Source of the DNA: an uncultured Mucilaginibacter sp.
GTDB lineage: Bacteria; Bacteroidota; Bacteroidia; Sphingobacteriales; Sphingobacteriaceae
Reading direction: 5' to 3'
Assembly: GCA_903864275.1 (NCBI GenBank)
Contig: CAIPFE010000063.1
Coordinates: 116,990-180,989, forward strand
Length of the DNA stretch: 64,000 bases
The translations under genes and the position numbers were made by a program. The notes under the pieces were generated by a model. It had not been told where the DNA came from and ran no database searches. It was given only the letters and a program-made list of their open reading frames with translations. Below are positions 33,520-43,687 of this stretch, in pieces (within the stretch, counting starts at the first letter, position 1; each line of letters begins with the position of its first letter).

Positions 33520-36378
33520 ATGAGTGAAGATATAAGCAATAACGATATACCTGTAAATAACGACGATAATAAACTGCATAATGTAATTTCCCTTGATGGG
33601 CTGTACGAAAACTGGTTTCTGGATTATGCTTCTTATGTGATCCTTGACCGTGCCGTTCCGCATATAAACGATGGCTTAAAACCTGTACAGCGCCGCATCC
33701 TGCACTCGCTGAAAGAGATGGACGACGGGCGTTTTAACAAAGCCGCCAACGTTATCGGCAATACCATGAAGTACCACCCGCATGGCGATGCTTCTATCGG
33801 TGACGCCATGGTTCAGATAGGCCAAAAAAACCTCCTGATCGATTGCCAGGGAAACTGGGGCGACCCCGTTACGGGCGACTCCGCAGCGGCGCCGCGTTAT
33901 ATCGAGGCCCGCTTATCGAAATTCGCGCTCGAAGTTGTTTTCAACCCGGATACTACCGAATGGCAAGCCAGCTATGATGGCCGTAACCGCGAGCCGATCA
34001 CGCTCCCGGTTAAGTTTCCGCTGTTGCTTGCACAGGGTGCCGAGGGTATCGCTGTTGGGCTTGCTACCAAAATATTACCCCACAATTTTATTGAACTGAT
34101 AGATGCATCCATCGAAATACTGAAAGGCAACCTGCCAAACCTTATGCCCGATTTCCCTACGGGTGGTATGGCGGACGCTTCGGCTTATAACGACGGGCAG
34201 CGCGGGGGCAGAGTACGGGTGCGCGCGAAAATTGAAGAGCGGGATAAAAAAACATTGGCCATTACCGAGATACCATTCAGCACAACCACCGGCGGGCTGA
34301 TGGAAAGCATAGTGGCGGCTAATGAAAAAGGCAAGATCAAGATCAAAAAGATTGAAGATAATACGGCCGGCAGTGTGGAGATAATGGTCCACCTGGCGCC
34401 CGGAATCTCGCCCGATGTAACCATTGATGCCCTTTATGCCTTTACCGATTGCGAGGTTTCCATATCGCCAAATACCTGCGTGATACAGGATGATAAGCCA
34501 CGTTTCATGAGCGTAAATGATATGCTTACCGAGAGTACGCATAACACGCGCAGGCTGCTTAAAATGGAGTTGGAGATCAGGCTGAAAGAGCTGATGGAAA
34601 AGATATTTTTCAGCTCGCTGCTTAAAATATTTATCCAGGAAGGGATGTATAAGCACCCGGACTACGAAGGTTCAAGTAATTTTGAGATGGTGCTGGAGGT
34701 TTTGAACCGTTTGTTCGAACCATTCTTCCCACAATTTTACCGTGCCATTGTACCCGAAGATTACAAAAAGCTGATCGATAAACCCATGAGCAGTATCACC
34801 CGTTTTGACGTGAAAAAAACGGATGAGCAGATAAAGGGCCTGCAAGAGGAGATAAAAGAAGTAAAACACCACCTTAAACATTTAACCGATTATACCATAG
34901 CCTGGTTCCAGAAGTTGAAGGATAAGTACGGCAAGGGCCGCGAACGCAAAACCGAGCTGCGTACCTTCGACAGGGTGGAAGCGGCACAGGTGGCGCTGGC
35001 CAATGTGAAATTATATGTGAACAGAGTTGATGGCTTTATAGGGACAGGACTGAAGAAAGATGAATTTGTTTGCGATTGTTCGGACATTGACGAGATCATT
35101 GTTTTCAGGGAGGATGGCCGCTGCATTGTCACCAAAGTGCAGGACAAAGTTTTTGTAGGCAAGGAAATAATACACGCGGCTGTGTTTAAGAAAAACGATG
35201 ACCGGACGGTATATAACATGATCTACAAAGACGGGCAAAGCGGCGTCAGTTTCATCAAGCGTTTTTCGGTAGTGGGTGTTACCCGCGATAAAGAATATGA
35301 TCTTACCAAAGGCACTAAGGGCAGCAGGGTATTATACTTTACAGCGAACCCCAACGGGGAGGCCGAAATAGTGAATGTGCAGTTAAAACCCCATAGCAAA
35401 CTAAAAAAAATGCAGTTCGACGAAGATTTCGCGGCCCTGGCTATTAAAGGGCGAAACTCCATGGGCAATATCATCACCAAATACCCGGTTAAAAAGATCG
35501 TATTAAAAAGCAAGGGAGTTTCGACACTTTCAGGCAGGAAGATATGGTATGATGATATTTTAAAACGCCTGAATGCCGATGGGCGCGGTAAATATTTAGG
35601 AGAATTTGATGGGGACGACAAGGTGTTAACCGTTTTAAGTACCGGCATCTATGAATTGACCAGCTTCGACCTGAACAATCATTTTGATGATAAGATGATC
35701 GTGATTGAGAAGTATAACCCATCAAAAGTTTATTCGGTGGTGCACATCGACGGTAAGTCAAAAAATTACATGGTAAAACGGTTCATTTTTGAAAATACAG
35801 CCATTGGGAAACAGACCAGTATTATTAGTGATGAAACCGGCTCAAAGCTTGTCCTGATTTCTGGGGCTGCCCAACCAGTAGTAAAAGTTGAACAATTGAA
35901 AGGCAAAGAACAAACCCCTGAAACAATTGAAACAGACCTTTCAACGCTGATCGACGTTAAGGGGATGAAAGCAATGGGTAACCGGCTCTCCCAGCAAGCG
36001 GTAAAGAAAGTTGAATTAACAGCTGAAATTCAAGTCGAGGAAGAAAGTGTGATCGAAGACGAACCGGAACAGGATGAACCAAATTTGGAATCACGCGACG
36101 CAGAAGAAGCAAAAGAGACGCCTGTTGAGCAAGCTAAAATAGAGGACGCAGCGGTCCCATCGGAGAAATCGGCCGTTGAATCAGTGAAGCCACGCGAAAA
36201 TTCGGGCCAATCTCCCGCGAAACCGGTGGAATCGCCTCCAAAATCAGAGGAATCGTCCCCAAAATCGTTGGAATCACAAAATAAACCAGTGCAATCACCG
36301 GCTAAAAAAATAGACTTTGAAATTACCAATCCCGATGATATAGAAATGGATGACAAAGGGCAGTTGGGGTTGTTTTAA
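33520..36378 (+). CDS. parC: DNA topoisomerase IV subunit A
   Basis: 952 residues. The breakage-reunion domain carries the catalytic tyrosine Y127 in APRYIEARL, after the KYHPHGDASIGDAM winged-helix block. A coiled-coil arm follows (about 440-470) and then a C-terminal beta-pinwheel lacking a clear GyrA box, supporting ParC over GyrA. Residues about 835-930 are a disordered tail rich in E, S, P and K with SPAKP/ESPPKSEESSPK-like reiterations, ending in a motif-like DDKGQLGLF. The tail is unusual for length and composition. Confidence 0.92.
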   Translation: MSEDISNNDIPVNNDDNKLHNVISLDGLYENWFLDYASYVILDRAVPHINDGLKPVQRRILHSLKEMDDGRFNKAANVIGNTMKYHPHGDASIGDAMVQIGQKNLLIDCQGNWGDPVTGDSAAAPRYIEARLSKFALEVVFNPDTTEWQASYDGRNREPITLPVKFPLLLAQGAEGIAVGLATKILPHNFIELIDASIEILKGNLPNLMPDFPTGGMADASAYNDGQRGGRVRVRAKIEERDKKTLAITEIPFSTTTGGLMESIVAANEKGKIKIKKIEDNTAGSVEIMVHLAPGISPDVTIDALYAFTDCEVSISPNTCVIQDDKPRFMSVNDMLTESTHNTRRLLKMELEIRLKELMEKIFFSSLLKIFIQEGMYKHPDYEGSSNFEMVLEVLNRLFEPFFPQFYRAIVPEDYKKLIDKPMSSITRFDVKKTDEQIKGLQEEIKEVKHHLKHLTDYTIAWFQKLKDKYGKGRERKTELRTFDRVEAAQVALANVKLYVNRVDGFIGTGLKKDEFVCDCSDIDEIIVFREDGRCIVTKVQDKVFVGKEIIHAAVFKKNDDRTVYNMIYKDGQSGVSFIKRFSVVGVTRDKEYDLTKGTKGSRVLYFTANPNGEAEIVNVQLKPHSKLKKMQFDEDFAALAIKGRNSMGNIITKYPVKKIVLKSKGVSTLSGRKIWYDDILKRLNADGRGKYLGEFDGDDKVLTVLSTGIYELTSFDLNNHFDDKMIVIEKYNPSKVYSVVHIDGKSKNYMVKRFIFENTAIGKQTSIISDETGSKLVLISGAAQPVVKVEQLKGKEQTPETIETDLSTLIDVKGMKAMGNRLSQQAVKKVELTAEIQVEEESVIEDEPEQDEPNLESRDAEEAKETPVEQAKIEDAAVPSEKSAVESVKPRENSGQSPAKPVESPPKSEESSPKSLESQNKPVQSPAKKIDFEITNPDDIEMDDKGQLGLF

Positions 36379-36411
36379 CATTTGTTTGTACCGGCTACAA
36401 CGATTCACTCC

Positions 36412-36792
36412 ATGGGACTTCGTGCACTTGACCTGTTATTAACCCTGCTCCATTTCGCCATTATTGGCTTTAACCTGTTTGGCTGGATATGGAAACCTGC
36501 GCGCAAAGCCCATCTTATTTGTATTGCAATCACTGCGGGCTGCTGGTTCATCCTGGGTATTTGGTTTGGGATCGGCTATTGCCCCATAACCGACTGGCAA
36601 TGGCATGTCAAAGAAAAACTTGGTGAAATTAACCTGCCCGGTTCTTTTATCAAGTATTACGCCGATAAGATCAGTGGGCAGGATGTTAACTATTCTTTTA
36701 TAGACGCGATGACTGCCGGGTGCTTTTTCCTTGCCGCCCTGCTATCGGTTTATGTCAATTTTATTAAGAAAAGAACGCAAAGCCCCCAATAA
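36412..36792 (+). CDS. DUF2784 membrane protein
   Basis: 126 residues from the ATG at 36412; an upstream TTG at 36382 lies only 3 nt after parC and is less likely. Three hydrophobic segments, with the conserved CPITDWQWHVKEKLGE and LPGSFIKYYADK blocks of DUF2784. Function unknown. It could be read through from parC (33-nt gap). Confidence 0.82.
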   Translation: MGLRALDLLLTLLHFAIIGFNLFGWIWKPARKAHLICIAITAGCWFILGIWFGIGYCPITDWQWHVKEKLGEINLPGSFIKYYADKISGQDVNYSFIDAMTAGCFFLAALLSVYVNFIKKRTQSPQ

Positions 36793-36862
36793 AAAACCAA
36801 GGCCGATCCTATTTGTTAACCTCCTGATTGCTTATTTTAGCGTACTGTCTTAATCGTTGTAT

Positions 36863-37870
36863 ATGAAGGAATTTCCTGCCACAATGCGGGCCATGGTTTT
36901 TGAAAAACAAGGAGAGCCGCTGCATCTAAAAAGTGTTCCTGTCCCAAAACCAAGTGCCGGCCAGGTTTTGGTGAAAATAATAGCCTGCGGCGTTTGTCGC
37001 ACCGACTTGCACATTTTAGAGGGCGAGCTTGACAAACCCAAACTTCCGCTTATTCCCGGTCACGAGATCGTAGGTACCGTTGTGGAAACCGGGAAAAATG
37101 TAACGGGGATAAAAGCCGGCGACCTGGTTGGCATACCCTGGGTAGGTTATACTTGCGGGCATTGCAAATATTGCAAAAGCGGTAGGGAGAATCTATGCGA
37201 GAACGGTGAGTTTACGGGATATACTATTAATGGTGGTTACGCAGAGTACACCGTTGCGGATAGCAGGTTTTGTTTCCATCTTCCGCACGATCATTCCGGG
37301 CCTGATGCGGCGCCATTACTTTGCGCGGGGCTGATCGGGTACCGTTCGTACAGCATGGCCGAACCGGCCGCTGTAAACATTGGCTTGTACGGGTTTGGGG
37401 CGGCGGCGAGTATACTGATACAGGTAGCAATTCACCAGGGTAAAAAAGTATTTGCCTTTACCCGGCCGGGGGATACGGCCTCACAGCAATTTGCCCTTAG
37501 CCTGGGCGCTTTTTGGGCCGGTGACACCAGCCTGGCGCCGCCCGAAAAGCTGGATGCCGCAATCCTGTTTGCCCCGGCCGGTGACCTCGTACCAAAAGCG
37601 CTTGAACTTATGGATAAAGGCGGTTCGGTTATTTGTGGCGGCATACACATGAGCGATATTCCTTCATTTAAATACGACCTTTTGTGGGGAGAGCGCACTA
37701 TCAGGTCGGTCGCCAACCTCACCAGGGCCGACGGGCATGCGTTTTTTGAGTTATTGAAAAACATACCCGTAAAAACAAAGACTGAATTTTTTAAACTGGA
37801 AGATGCCAACGTGGCTTTAAGCAGGCTGAGAAAAGGCGAAATACAGGGGGCGGCGGTGCTGGTGCCTTAG
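36863..37870 (+). CDS. zinc-dependent alcohol dehydrogenase
   Basis: 335 residues from the ATG at 36863. The catalytic zinc ligands appear in GVCRTDLH and PGHE, the structural zinc in CGHCKYCKSGRENLC, and the nucleotide-binding turn in GLYGFGAAAS near residue 173, where the usual GxGxxG is slightly altered. It belongs to the medium-chain dehydrogenase family of the AdhP/AdhA type and interconverts alcohols and aldehydes with NAD(P). Monocistronic. Confidence 0.88.
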   Translation: MKEFPATMRAMVFEKQGEPLHLKSVPVPKPSAGQVLVKIIACGVCRTDLHILEGELDKPKLPLIPGHEIVGTVVETGKNVTGIKAGDLVGIPWVGYTCGHCKYCKSGRENLCENGEFTGYTINGGYAEYTVADSRFCFHLPHDHSGPDAAPLLCAGLIGYRSYSMAEPAAVNIGLYGFGAAASILIQVAIHQGKKVFAFTRPGDTASQQFALSLGAFWAGDTSLAPPEKLDAAILFAPAGDLVPKALELMDKGGSVICGGIHMSDIPSFKYDLLWGERTIRSVANLTRADGHAFFELLKNIPVKTKTEFFKLEDANVALSRLRKGEIQGAAVLVP

Positions 37871-37955
37871 TAGGAGTTGAGTCCGGATGTCGTACAAAAC
37901 AGGCGGTAACACTCAAATAACGGCGGGTAAAAAATATCATTATATATAAAATATA

Positions 37956-37984
37956 TTGCCTAACGGGTTATTTTTATATTTTTG
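37956..37984 (+). promoter_or_regulatory. promoter with TTG and TATTTTTG boxes
   Basis: TTG at 37956-37958 and TATTTTTG at 37977-37984 with an 18-nt spacer, an excellent match to the Bacteroidota housekeeping consensus. It leads to the TPR gene at 38010. Confidence 0.65.
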
Positions 37985-38009
37985 ATGGGTAAAATCAGCT
38001 TTTGTAAAG

Positions 38010-38780
38010 ATGTTTTCCTACGGCAGCTATTATTATATCATCGTCGGCTTGCAGATATTTTGTGCCGTGCACAGCTATCGCCGGGGTACGCTGAGCAGGT
38101 GGATATTTCTGATTGCGTTTTTGCCGGTCATCGGGAGTATAATTTACCTTTATAGTGAAGTGCTTTCAAACCGGAACAATTTCAGGAGCACCATCAAACC
38201 AACCATTAATGTGGGCGCTGTACTAAACCCCGGCGCAAATATTAAGAAACTGGAAGAAGACCTGCGCTTTAGCGACACCTTCGCTAATAAAGTTAAACTT
38301 GCCGATGCCTATCTTGCGACAGGCCTTACCGATAAGGCCGTTGATCTTTACGAATCCAGCCTGACCGGTGCTTTTGCTGAGAACGAACATGTAATGATGC
38401 AACTTATTGCCGGTTATTTTGAGCAGGGGCGGTATGAAGAAGTAATTCCATTAGCTAAAAAACTGTACCATTTGCCGCAATTTCCAAGGTCAAAGGCACA
38501 TATATTATATGCCATGTCGCTTGAGAACATTGGGAATATCGAACAGGCCGAAAGTGAATTCAAGGCGATGAAAGGCCGTTACTCGTATTTTGAGCAACGG
38601 TACCAATATGGGCTTTTCCTGATGCGGGCGGAACGATACGAAGATGCAGAGAAGATTTTTACCGACATGGTAGATGAAGAGCCGCAACTGGGCAATATGG
38701 AAAAAAGGAACAACCGTCAATGGTTTACCAAAGCAAAAGAGGAATTGCGGAAAATATCGTCTTTACGAAATTCAGCTTAA
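38010..38780 (+). CDS. membrane-anchored TPR-repeat protein
   Basis: 256 residues. Two N-terminal hydrophobic segments with an intervening YRRGTLSRW loop resemble the phospholipase-D-nuclease N-terminal domain. From about residue 70 there are four to five TPR-like helix pairs (KVKLADAYLATGLTDKAVDL, YQYGLFLMRAERYEDAEKIF). It is likely a scaffold at the inner membrane; partner unknown. It overlaps the convergent methyltransferase stop by 4 nt. Confidence 0.75.
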   Translation: MFSYGSYYYIIVGLQIFCAVHSYRRGTLSRWIFLIAFLPVIGSIIYLYSEVLSNRNNFRSTIKPTINVGAVLNPGANIKKLEEDLRFSDTFANKVKLADAYLATGLTDKAVDLYESSLTGAFAENEHVMMQLIAGYFEQGRYEEVIPLAKKLYHLPQFPRSKAHILYAMSLENIGNIEQAESEFKAMKGRYSYFEQRYQYGLFLMRAERYEDAEKIFTDMVDEEPQLGNMEKRNNRQWFTKAKEELRKISSLRNSA

Positions 38781-39538
38781 ACTTTGCCAAGGTAAACTTC
38801 CGTTTGATAATGAAAACTCACCTTTCCAAATTGATTGTACTTCGCAAAAATATCCTTTAATAATTGCCTGAATTTTTCGCCGTCATCAGTGCCCTCCGCC
38901 GGAACATAGGAAGATGAAAACGCCCGCCCTAAAAGGCCATCCTCATTAAATACCTGCACATTAGGAAATTTTACTGTTTTATATTTACCGTCCTTAAAAA
39001 ATGCTTTAAAATCGATGTCGCTGATGTTGCGGTGGTTAACCTTGTTATAGTCGACGGAATCCTGTTCTAATATATTTTCATAAGCTGTCGCAAAATCATC
39101 AGCATCGGCCAGACGGTTGTTCCAGATGAGCGCGGCATAGCCATCATCCTTTAATATTCTTTCAAACTCGGCCCGCGTTTTTTGGTTATTGAACCAATGG
39201 AAAGCCTGCGCGCAAACTATCAGGTCGACGCTGCTGGAGGGCAGGGTAGTGGCTTCAGCACTGCCGGCTGTCGGAATAAAATCCTGATTGTAGCCGAGAT
39301 ATTGCCGGGCTGCCTCCTGCATATCAACATTTGGTTCAACTGCGTAAACTTTATAGCCTTTGTCAAGCAGCAGCTTTGTAAAAATGCCCGTGCCTGAGCC
39401 AATGTCAGCAATCACAGATTGGCCGGATAAATCACATTCATTTTGCAGGAAGGTAATGGCTTCATCAGGATAACCGGGCCGGTATTTTACATAATTATAA
39501 ACCCTGTCCGAAAACCTTTTAGTAGGATCAGAAATCAT
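38777..39538 (-). CDS. class I SAM-dependent methyltransferase
   Basis: 253 residues. Motif I is VIADIGSGTGIFTKLLL near residue 41, followed by the acidic ribose-binding VYAVEPN and the motif II region VDLIVCAQAFHWF. The AFHWF signature fits the Methyltransf_11/25 type. Substrate unknown. Overlaps the TPR gene by 4 nt. Confidence 0.88.
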   Translation of the reverse strand: MISDPTKRFSDRVYNYVKYRPGYPDEAITFLQNECDLSGQSVIADIGSGTGIFTKLLLDKGYKVYAVEPNVDMQEAARQYLGYNQDFIPTAGSAEATTLPSSSVDLIVCAQAFHWFNNQKTRAEFERILKDDGYAALIWNNRLADADDFATAYENILEQDSVDYNKVNHRNISDIDFKAFFKDGKYKTVKFPNVQVFNEDGLLGRAFSSSYVPAEGTDDGEKFRQLLKDIFAKYNQFGKVSFHYQTEVYLGKV

Positions 39539-39610
39539 AACAAAGACGAAATAGATTTTATTTATAGAAACATTAAATATTATAGGTTAACTTTATACTG
39601 TATGTTTATG

Positions 39611-39663
39611 AACAATTCCAACTCAATTAACCTAATCAACCAATTCAACCGCCCAATCAAACA
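39611..39663. repeat. AATCAAC-type heptad repeat
   Basis: Degenerate 7-nt units (AACTCAA, TTAACCT, AATCAAC, CAATTCA, ...). The array includes the stop codon of the aldose epimerase gene (39657-39659). Confidence 0.5.
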
Positions 39664-40523
39664 CTAATAAAAAACGCCGCTTCAAAAACGTGCCCGGGTT
39701 CTAATTTTTGGATGTCTTCTTTTTTGCTGATATCGACTTGTTTGCCAACAGTATCGGCGCACCCCAGCCAGGGTTCGATGCAAACAAAATTGCCACCGCC
39801 TTTGGCCCAGATCCCCAGGTAGTTGAAATGCGGAAATTCAACAGAAACCGACTGATCATGCTTATCACTTTTTATACATATTTCCCGCGACTTTAGATTT
39901 TTAAAAACAAGGGCGTCATTATCAAACAAATGCTTTGTTAAATACAATTTATTTCTGGGCGCGGGTATGGAATGCGTTTCTCCGCCAAAAAAACCTTCGG
40001 GCGTTATACTGTGGGTTTCCAGCTTTTCGGGTATCTCAAATTCAATATAATAATCTTCATATTTTTCGCCGGCATTAAAAGGGACATTAAAAGCCGGGTG
40101 TCCTCCTACCGAAAAATAGATCGTTTTTTTATCGTGGCTGATCATTTTATACGTCACCCGAAGCGCATTTTCGATCAATGTATATAAAACCTGGAAATCA
40201 AATTTATAAGGGTAAATATGCATTGTCTTTTCCGAGTTTGGCAGCGAGTAAACGGCGTGAACTTCATCACTCTCCAATAATATAAATTCCGACTGCCGCG
40301 CAAAACCATGCCTGGTCATTGGATAGGCTTTTCCATCAACCAGCAGTTCGTCATTAATTAACGCTCCAACCACCGGGAACAGGTTTGGCGCATGATAGGG
40401 CCAAATTTTCGGGTCGGCTTGCCAAAGGTGCTCGGTTTGTGTCATTTTGTTGTAAACAGAGGTTAGCTGCGCCCCCTTGGCGCCGATCTGTACTTTTATA
40501 AACTCATTTTCTATTACGGCCAT
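39657..40523 (-). CDS. aldose 1-epimerase family protein (LacX-like)
   Basis: 288 residues, a galactose-mutarotase-like beta-sandwich. Marks are GAQLTSVYNK near residue 14, the HGFARQSEF block (His), the GGHPAFNVPF block with the second His, and the C-terminal CIEPWLG with the likely catalytic Glu. It interconverts sugar anomers or acts on sugar phosphates in the cytoplasm. Monocistronic. Confidence 0.85.
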   Translation of the reverse strand: MAVIENEFIKVQIGAKGAQLTSVYNKMTQTEHLWQADPKIWPYHAPNLFPVVGALINDELLVDGKAYPMTRHGFARQSEFILLESDEVHAVYSLPNSEKTMHIYPYKFDFQVLYTLIENALRVTYKMISHDKKTIYFSVGGHPAFNVPFNAGEKYEDYYIEFEIPEKLETHSITPEGFFGGETHSIPAPRNKLYLTKHLFDNDALVFKNLKSREICIKSDKHDQSVSVEFPHFNYLGIWAKGGGNFVCIEPWLGCADTVGKQVDISKKEDIQKLEPGHVFEAAFFISV

Positions 40524-40616
40524 AGGTACAAATGTATTGGTGATAAAACTTTCGAAATTAGGAATTTGTTTTTGATATTGATCCCTCTTTCGGCTCCTTT
40601 GTTGGGCGCTTGGGGT

Positions 40617-43067
40617 CTAATCAACATCCTTCTTTTTCTTTTCCAAAATCACAAATGCGCTCCTTTTTGGTGCCGGCATTACCGAATTTTCGCCTTTTAC
40701 ATATTTCCATATCACTTCGTTTAAGTCAAGGTCTGGCACTTTGTCTTCTTGTGCCAGGTTGAACGATTGTGAGCGTTTGCTGCTTTCATTTACCGCGACA
40801 TTAAGCTGCTCGAGGTTAACCTGTGCAGGTTTTGCTTTATATGGCGAAAAATCGGGTTTGGCGGTAAAGCAGGCATAAAGAGGAACAGCGGCCGCATCGT
40901 ACTGGCTCATGGGTGGCAGGCCCAATATCAGCTCGATTGTGCGCAATACCCCAGAAGTGGAATACATGCCGTGAACCACTGATTTGCGTTTCACATAGGG
41001 CCCCGCAATAAACACGGGTGAACGGTGGGCGTCGACATGATCAGGGCCGTTTTGGGCGTCATCTTCTAAAATAAATACAACGGACTGTTTCCAGATGGCG
41101 CTTTTTGAAAGATGCTCAACAAAGCGCCCGATGGCGAGGTCGTTGTCGCCTACCGCCGCAGTTGGCGATATGGCCCCCTTTTTTTGCCCGCTGGTATGAT
41201 CGTTAGATATCCTCACAGAATTAAAATGCGGTACCGCATTTTTCTTAAGCAGCGAATCAAAGTCGTGTTCCCATACGGCTTCACGTTTTAGATCTTTTAT
41301 CGAAAGGTCGAAACCCGGCGATTTTGCGCAATAATGTCCTTGTAATACTTTGATATTGGGTTTATAATCATCGGCAAACTCTCCGTAGGTCCGGTAACTA
41401 ACGCCCGCCCTTTTGCAGTAATCCCAGATATAGCCATCGCGCGGATCACCGATTTTGCGGAGGCCTTCAGAGTCGTAATTTCCGCCGCGGTCGCCATAGC
41501 TGGTGGGCCAGGTTTTTTCGATAAAGTCGGTAGAATAGGCCGCCGTGCTCCAGTTATGGCCATCGGCGCTCACCTCGGCATCCACATAAAAATTATCCAG
41601 CAAAACAAACTCATTGGCCAGGGCATGGTGGTTTGGCGTAACATGGTTGCCGAAAATACATAACGAGGCATCGCCGTTTCCTTGCTTCACATCACCCATC
41701 ACCTGGTCGTAGGTGCGGTTTTCTTTGATGATATAAAAAACATATTTTATGGGCGAAATTTCGCCACGCTTGCGCGGGATAGGGTTGCCCGCTGCCCCGG
41801 CGGCAAGATCGGTTGTTTTGGTATTGAACGGTGTGTTGGCATAAACCTGGCCTGTATATACTTTGAGCTGATTAGTCCTCGGGGCATTAATAAACGAAAG
41901 CGTGCCGGTAAACAAGCCGCCTATATACTGTTCTTTCACATTGACGGCGCCCTTTTTATAAGCGCTGTTGTCCGCCTTTTTTATAGGCTGCGGGCCGTGC
42001 GGATTTGCCATTGAAGTAAAACCTTTGCCATTTGAAACTATTATTTTATTGCCCAGCGTTTTTACATTGGTAGGATACCAACCAACAGGGATAAACCCGA
42101 GGCTATGGCTGTTACCGGTCTTGCTTACGTCAAATACCGCGAGGCAATTATTGTCAGCATTGGCTATGTACAGCGTTTTTTCATTGGCCGACAGCGCCAG
42201 GCCATTACTGGTTGAGCCGGTTAAATTTGTTGGATAAAGCGTAGCCGAAATTACCTCGATAGTTTTACGGGTGGCAGTGTTAATAACCGAAACAGAGTTA
42301 TCATTGGCATTGGCGACAAATAGCAGCGTGCCTTTTTTATTTAACAGCAATTCGTTGGGGTGGCTTCCGGCCTGTATACTGCTGACCGCCCCTGATAGCA
42401 CATTGTAAACGGCCACTTGTCGGCCGCCCCATATAGAAATATACAGCGTTTTCCCATCGGGCGACAGGATGCAGCTATACGCTTCGGCGGCAAGCTTAAC
42501 CCGTTTTATAACTTTACGCCTCGCCAGGTCAATTACATATAAGGCGCTGTCTTCCTTGGTAACGGTGTATAAATGGGTACCGCTCCGGTTTACAGCAATA
42601 CCCGTTGGGCAGATCTTGTTTTTTGGCCAGGGAGCGCCCAACTTAATTGTATCCGGTTTGCCCATCTTGTTTGCACGGATAGCGAAACCGAGTATGCAGT
42701 TGTCGTTGCCGCCTGAAGCATACAGCTTTTTTTCATCGCTGCTAAAGGCAAGGCCATACCATGCTTTCCCCACAACCTGCTGGTCCAGTTGTTTTTCGGT
42801 TTTCGGGTCGAATAGTTGGATCGATTGTATACTTTGGCCATTATTAGTAACCGCCATTAACCTGCCTGAAGGGGAGATCTGCATATTTAAAGGCAAGTCG
42901 CCCAAAGGCAATGGCCGCCCCGCCGGACTTAGCTTCCAGCCGTTGGGTAAGAGCACCTGGCCGGTTTGTTTTATTTTGCCGGGGGTTTGGGCGTTGGAAT
43001 GCGTTGCAAAGGTAACAGTGGCAGTAAGTAATAGCAGTAGCAGTGATCGTTGCAGTTTTGATTTCAT
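40617..43067 (-). CDS. YncE-like beta-propeller/phosphoesterase fusion, secreted
   Basis: 816 residues with a signal peptide (MKSKLQRSLLLLLLTATVTF). Residues about 40-370 are a YncE/YVTN-type propeller (SPSGRLMAVTNNG, SPDGKTLYISIWGG, NANDNSVSVINTATRKTIEV). The rest is an alkaline-phosphatase-superfamily phosphoesterase (YIIKENRTYDQVMGD, HNWSTAAYSTDF, EDDAQNGPDHVDAHRSP). Such two-domain proteins are common in Bacteroidota; the substrate is unknown. Monocistronic; the 246-nt gap upstream holds no gene. Confidence 0.88.
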   Translation of the reverse strand: MKSKLQRSLLLLLLTATVTFATHSNAQTPGKIKQTGQVLLPNGWKLSPAGRPLPLGDLPLNMQISPSGRLMAVTNNGQSIQSIQLFDPKTEKQLDQQVVGKAWYGLAFSSDEKKLYASGGNDNCILGFAIRANKMGKPDTIKLGAPWPKNKICPTGIAVNRSGTHLYTVTKEDSALYVIDLARRKVIKRVKLAAEAYSCILSPDGKTLYISIWGGRQVAVYNVLSGAVSSIQAGSHPNELLLNKKGTLLFVANANDNSVSVINTATRKTIEVISATLYPTNLTGSTSNGLALSANEKTLYIANADNNCLAVFDVSKTGNSHSLGFIPVGWYPTNVKTLGNKIIVSNGKGFTSMANPHGPQPIKKADNSAYKKGAVNVKEQYIGGLFTGTLSFINAPRTNQLKVYTGQVYANTPFNTKTTDLAAGAAGNPIPRKRGEISPIKYVFYIIKENRTYDQVMGDVKQGNGDASLCIFGNHVTPNHHALANEFVLLDNFYVDAEVSADGHNWSTAAYSTDFIEKTWPTSYGDRGGNYDSEGLRKIGDPRDGYIWDYCKRAGVSYRTYGEFADDYKPNIKVLQGHYCAKSPGFDLSIKDLKREAVWEHDFDSLLKKNAVPHFNSVRISNDHTSGQKKGAISPTAAVGDNDLAIGRFVEHLSKSAIWKQSVVFILEDDAQNGPDHVDAHRSPVFIAGPYVKRKSVVHGMYSTSGVLRTIELILGLPPMSQYDAAAVPLYACFTAKPDFSPYKAKPAQVNLEQLNVAVNESSKRSQSFNLAQEDKVPDLDLNEVIWKYVKGENSVMPAPKRSAFVILEKKKKDVD

Positions 43068-43313
43068 GGCTGGGATATTGGATAATCAAAAGTAAGGAAT
43101 GGTTTTGAGGATGGGGAGGGTTAATGAAAACTTAATGTGGACCGTTGACGTTAACGATTTTGGGGCGACAAAAGACTATATATCAAATCTTATTCCGAAC
43201 TTTAAAATATTCCTGGCACCATGTCCAATTCAACTAAACCCATTTGTTATTGAAGTATAATTAAAATATTCGATAACCCGCCGGCTTCCGGGCAGGCACT
43301 AAAACTAAAAACG

Positions 43314-43667
43314 ATGAAAGAATTTATGCTAATTTTCAGGCACGAGGACGGCGCCAAAGTAGCCTCGCCTGAGCAGATCCAAATGTGGATGAAACAAACT
43401 ATGGACTGGATAGGCGGCATTGCGGCCCAAAACAAATTTGTATCAGGCACCGGTCTGCCTTTCGACGAAAGCCGGGTGGTGCATCACAACAAATCGGTCA
43501 CCAACGGCCCCTTTGGCGAAATTAAAGAGACCATTGGCGGGTATATTGTTGTTAGAGCAGAGTCGGCGGATGAAGCTGCTGAATTTGCAAAGGGCAGCCC
43601 GGTATTACAGGGCGAAGGAAATACCGTAGAGGTAAGGAGAATTGTTAAGGGGGAAAGCAGCAAGTAG
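43314..43667 (+). CDS. YciI-family (DGPF) protein
   Basis: 117 residues. KEFMLIFRHED at the start and the VTNGPFGEIKETIGGYIVV segment, equivalent to the DGPF motif, are diagnostic. These ferredoxin-like proteins are linked by conserved neighbourhood to ECF42 sigma factors, and one follows here 231 nt downstream. Biochemical role not known. Confidence 0.87.
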   Translation: MKEFMLIFRHEDGAKVASPEQIQMWMKQTMDWIGGIAAQNKFVSGTGLPFDESRVVHHNKSVTNGPFGEIKETIGGYIVVRAESADEAAEFAKGSPVLQGEGNTVEVRRIVKGESSK

Positions 43668-43687
43668 CCATTAAATGTAAAAAACTT

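Noticed and set aside
34075..34656. 193-residue minus-strand frame inside parC
   Set aside because: It runs antisense to conserved topoisomerase sequence.
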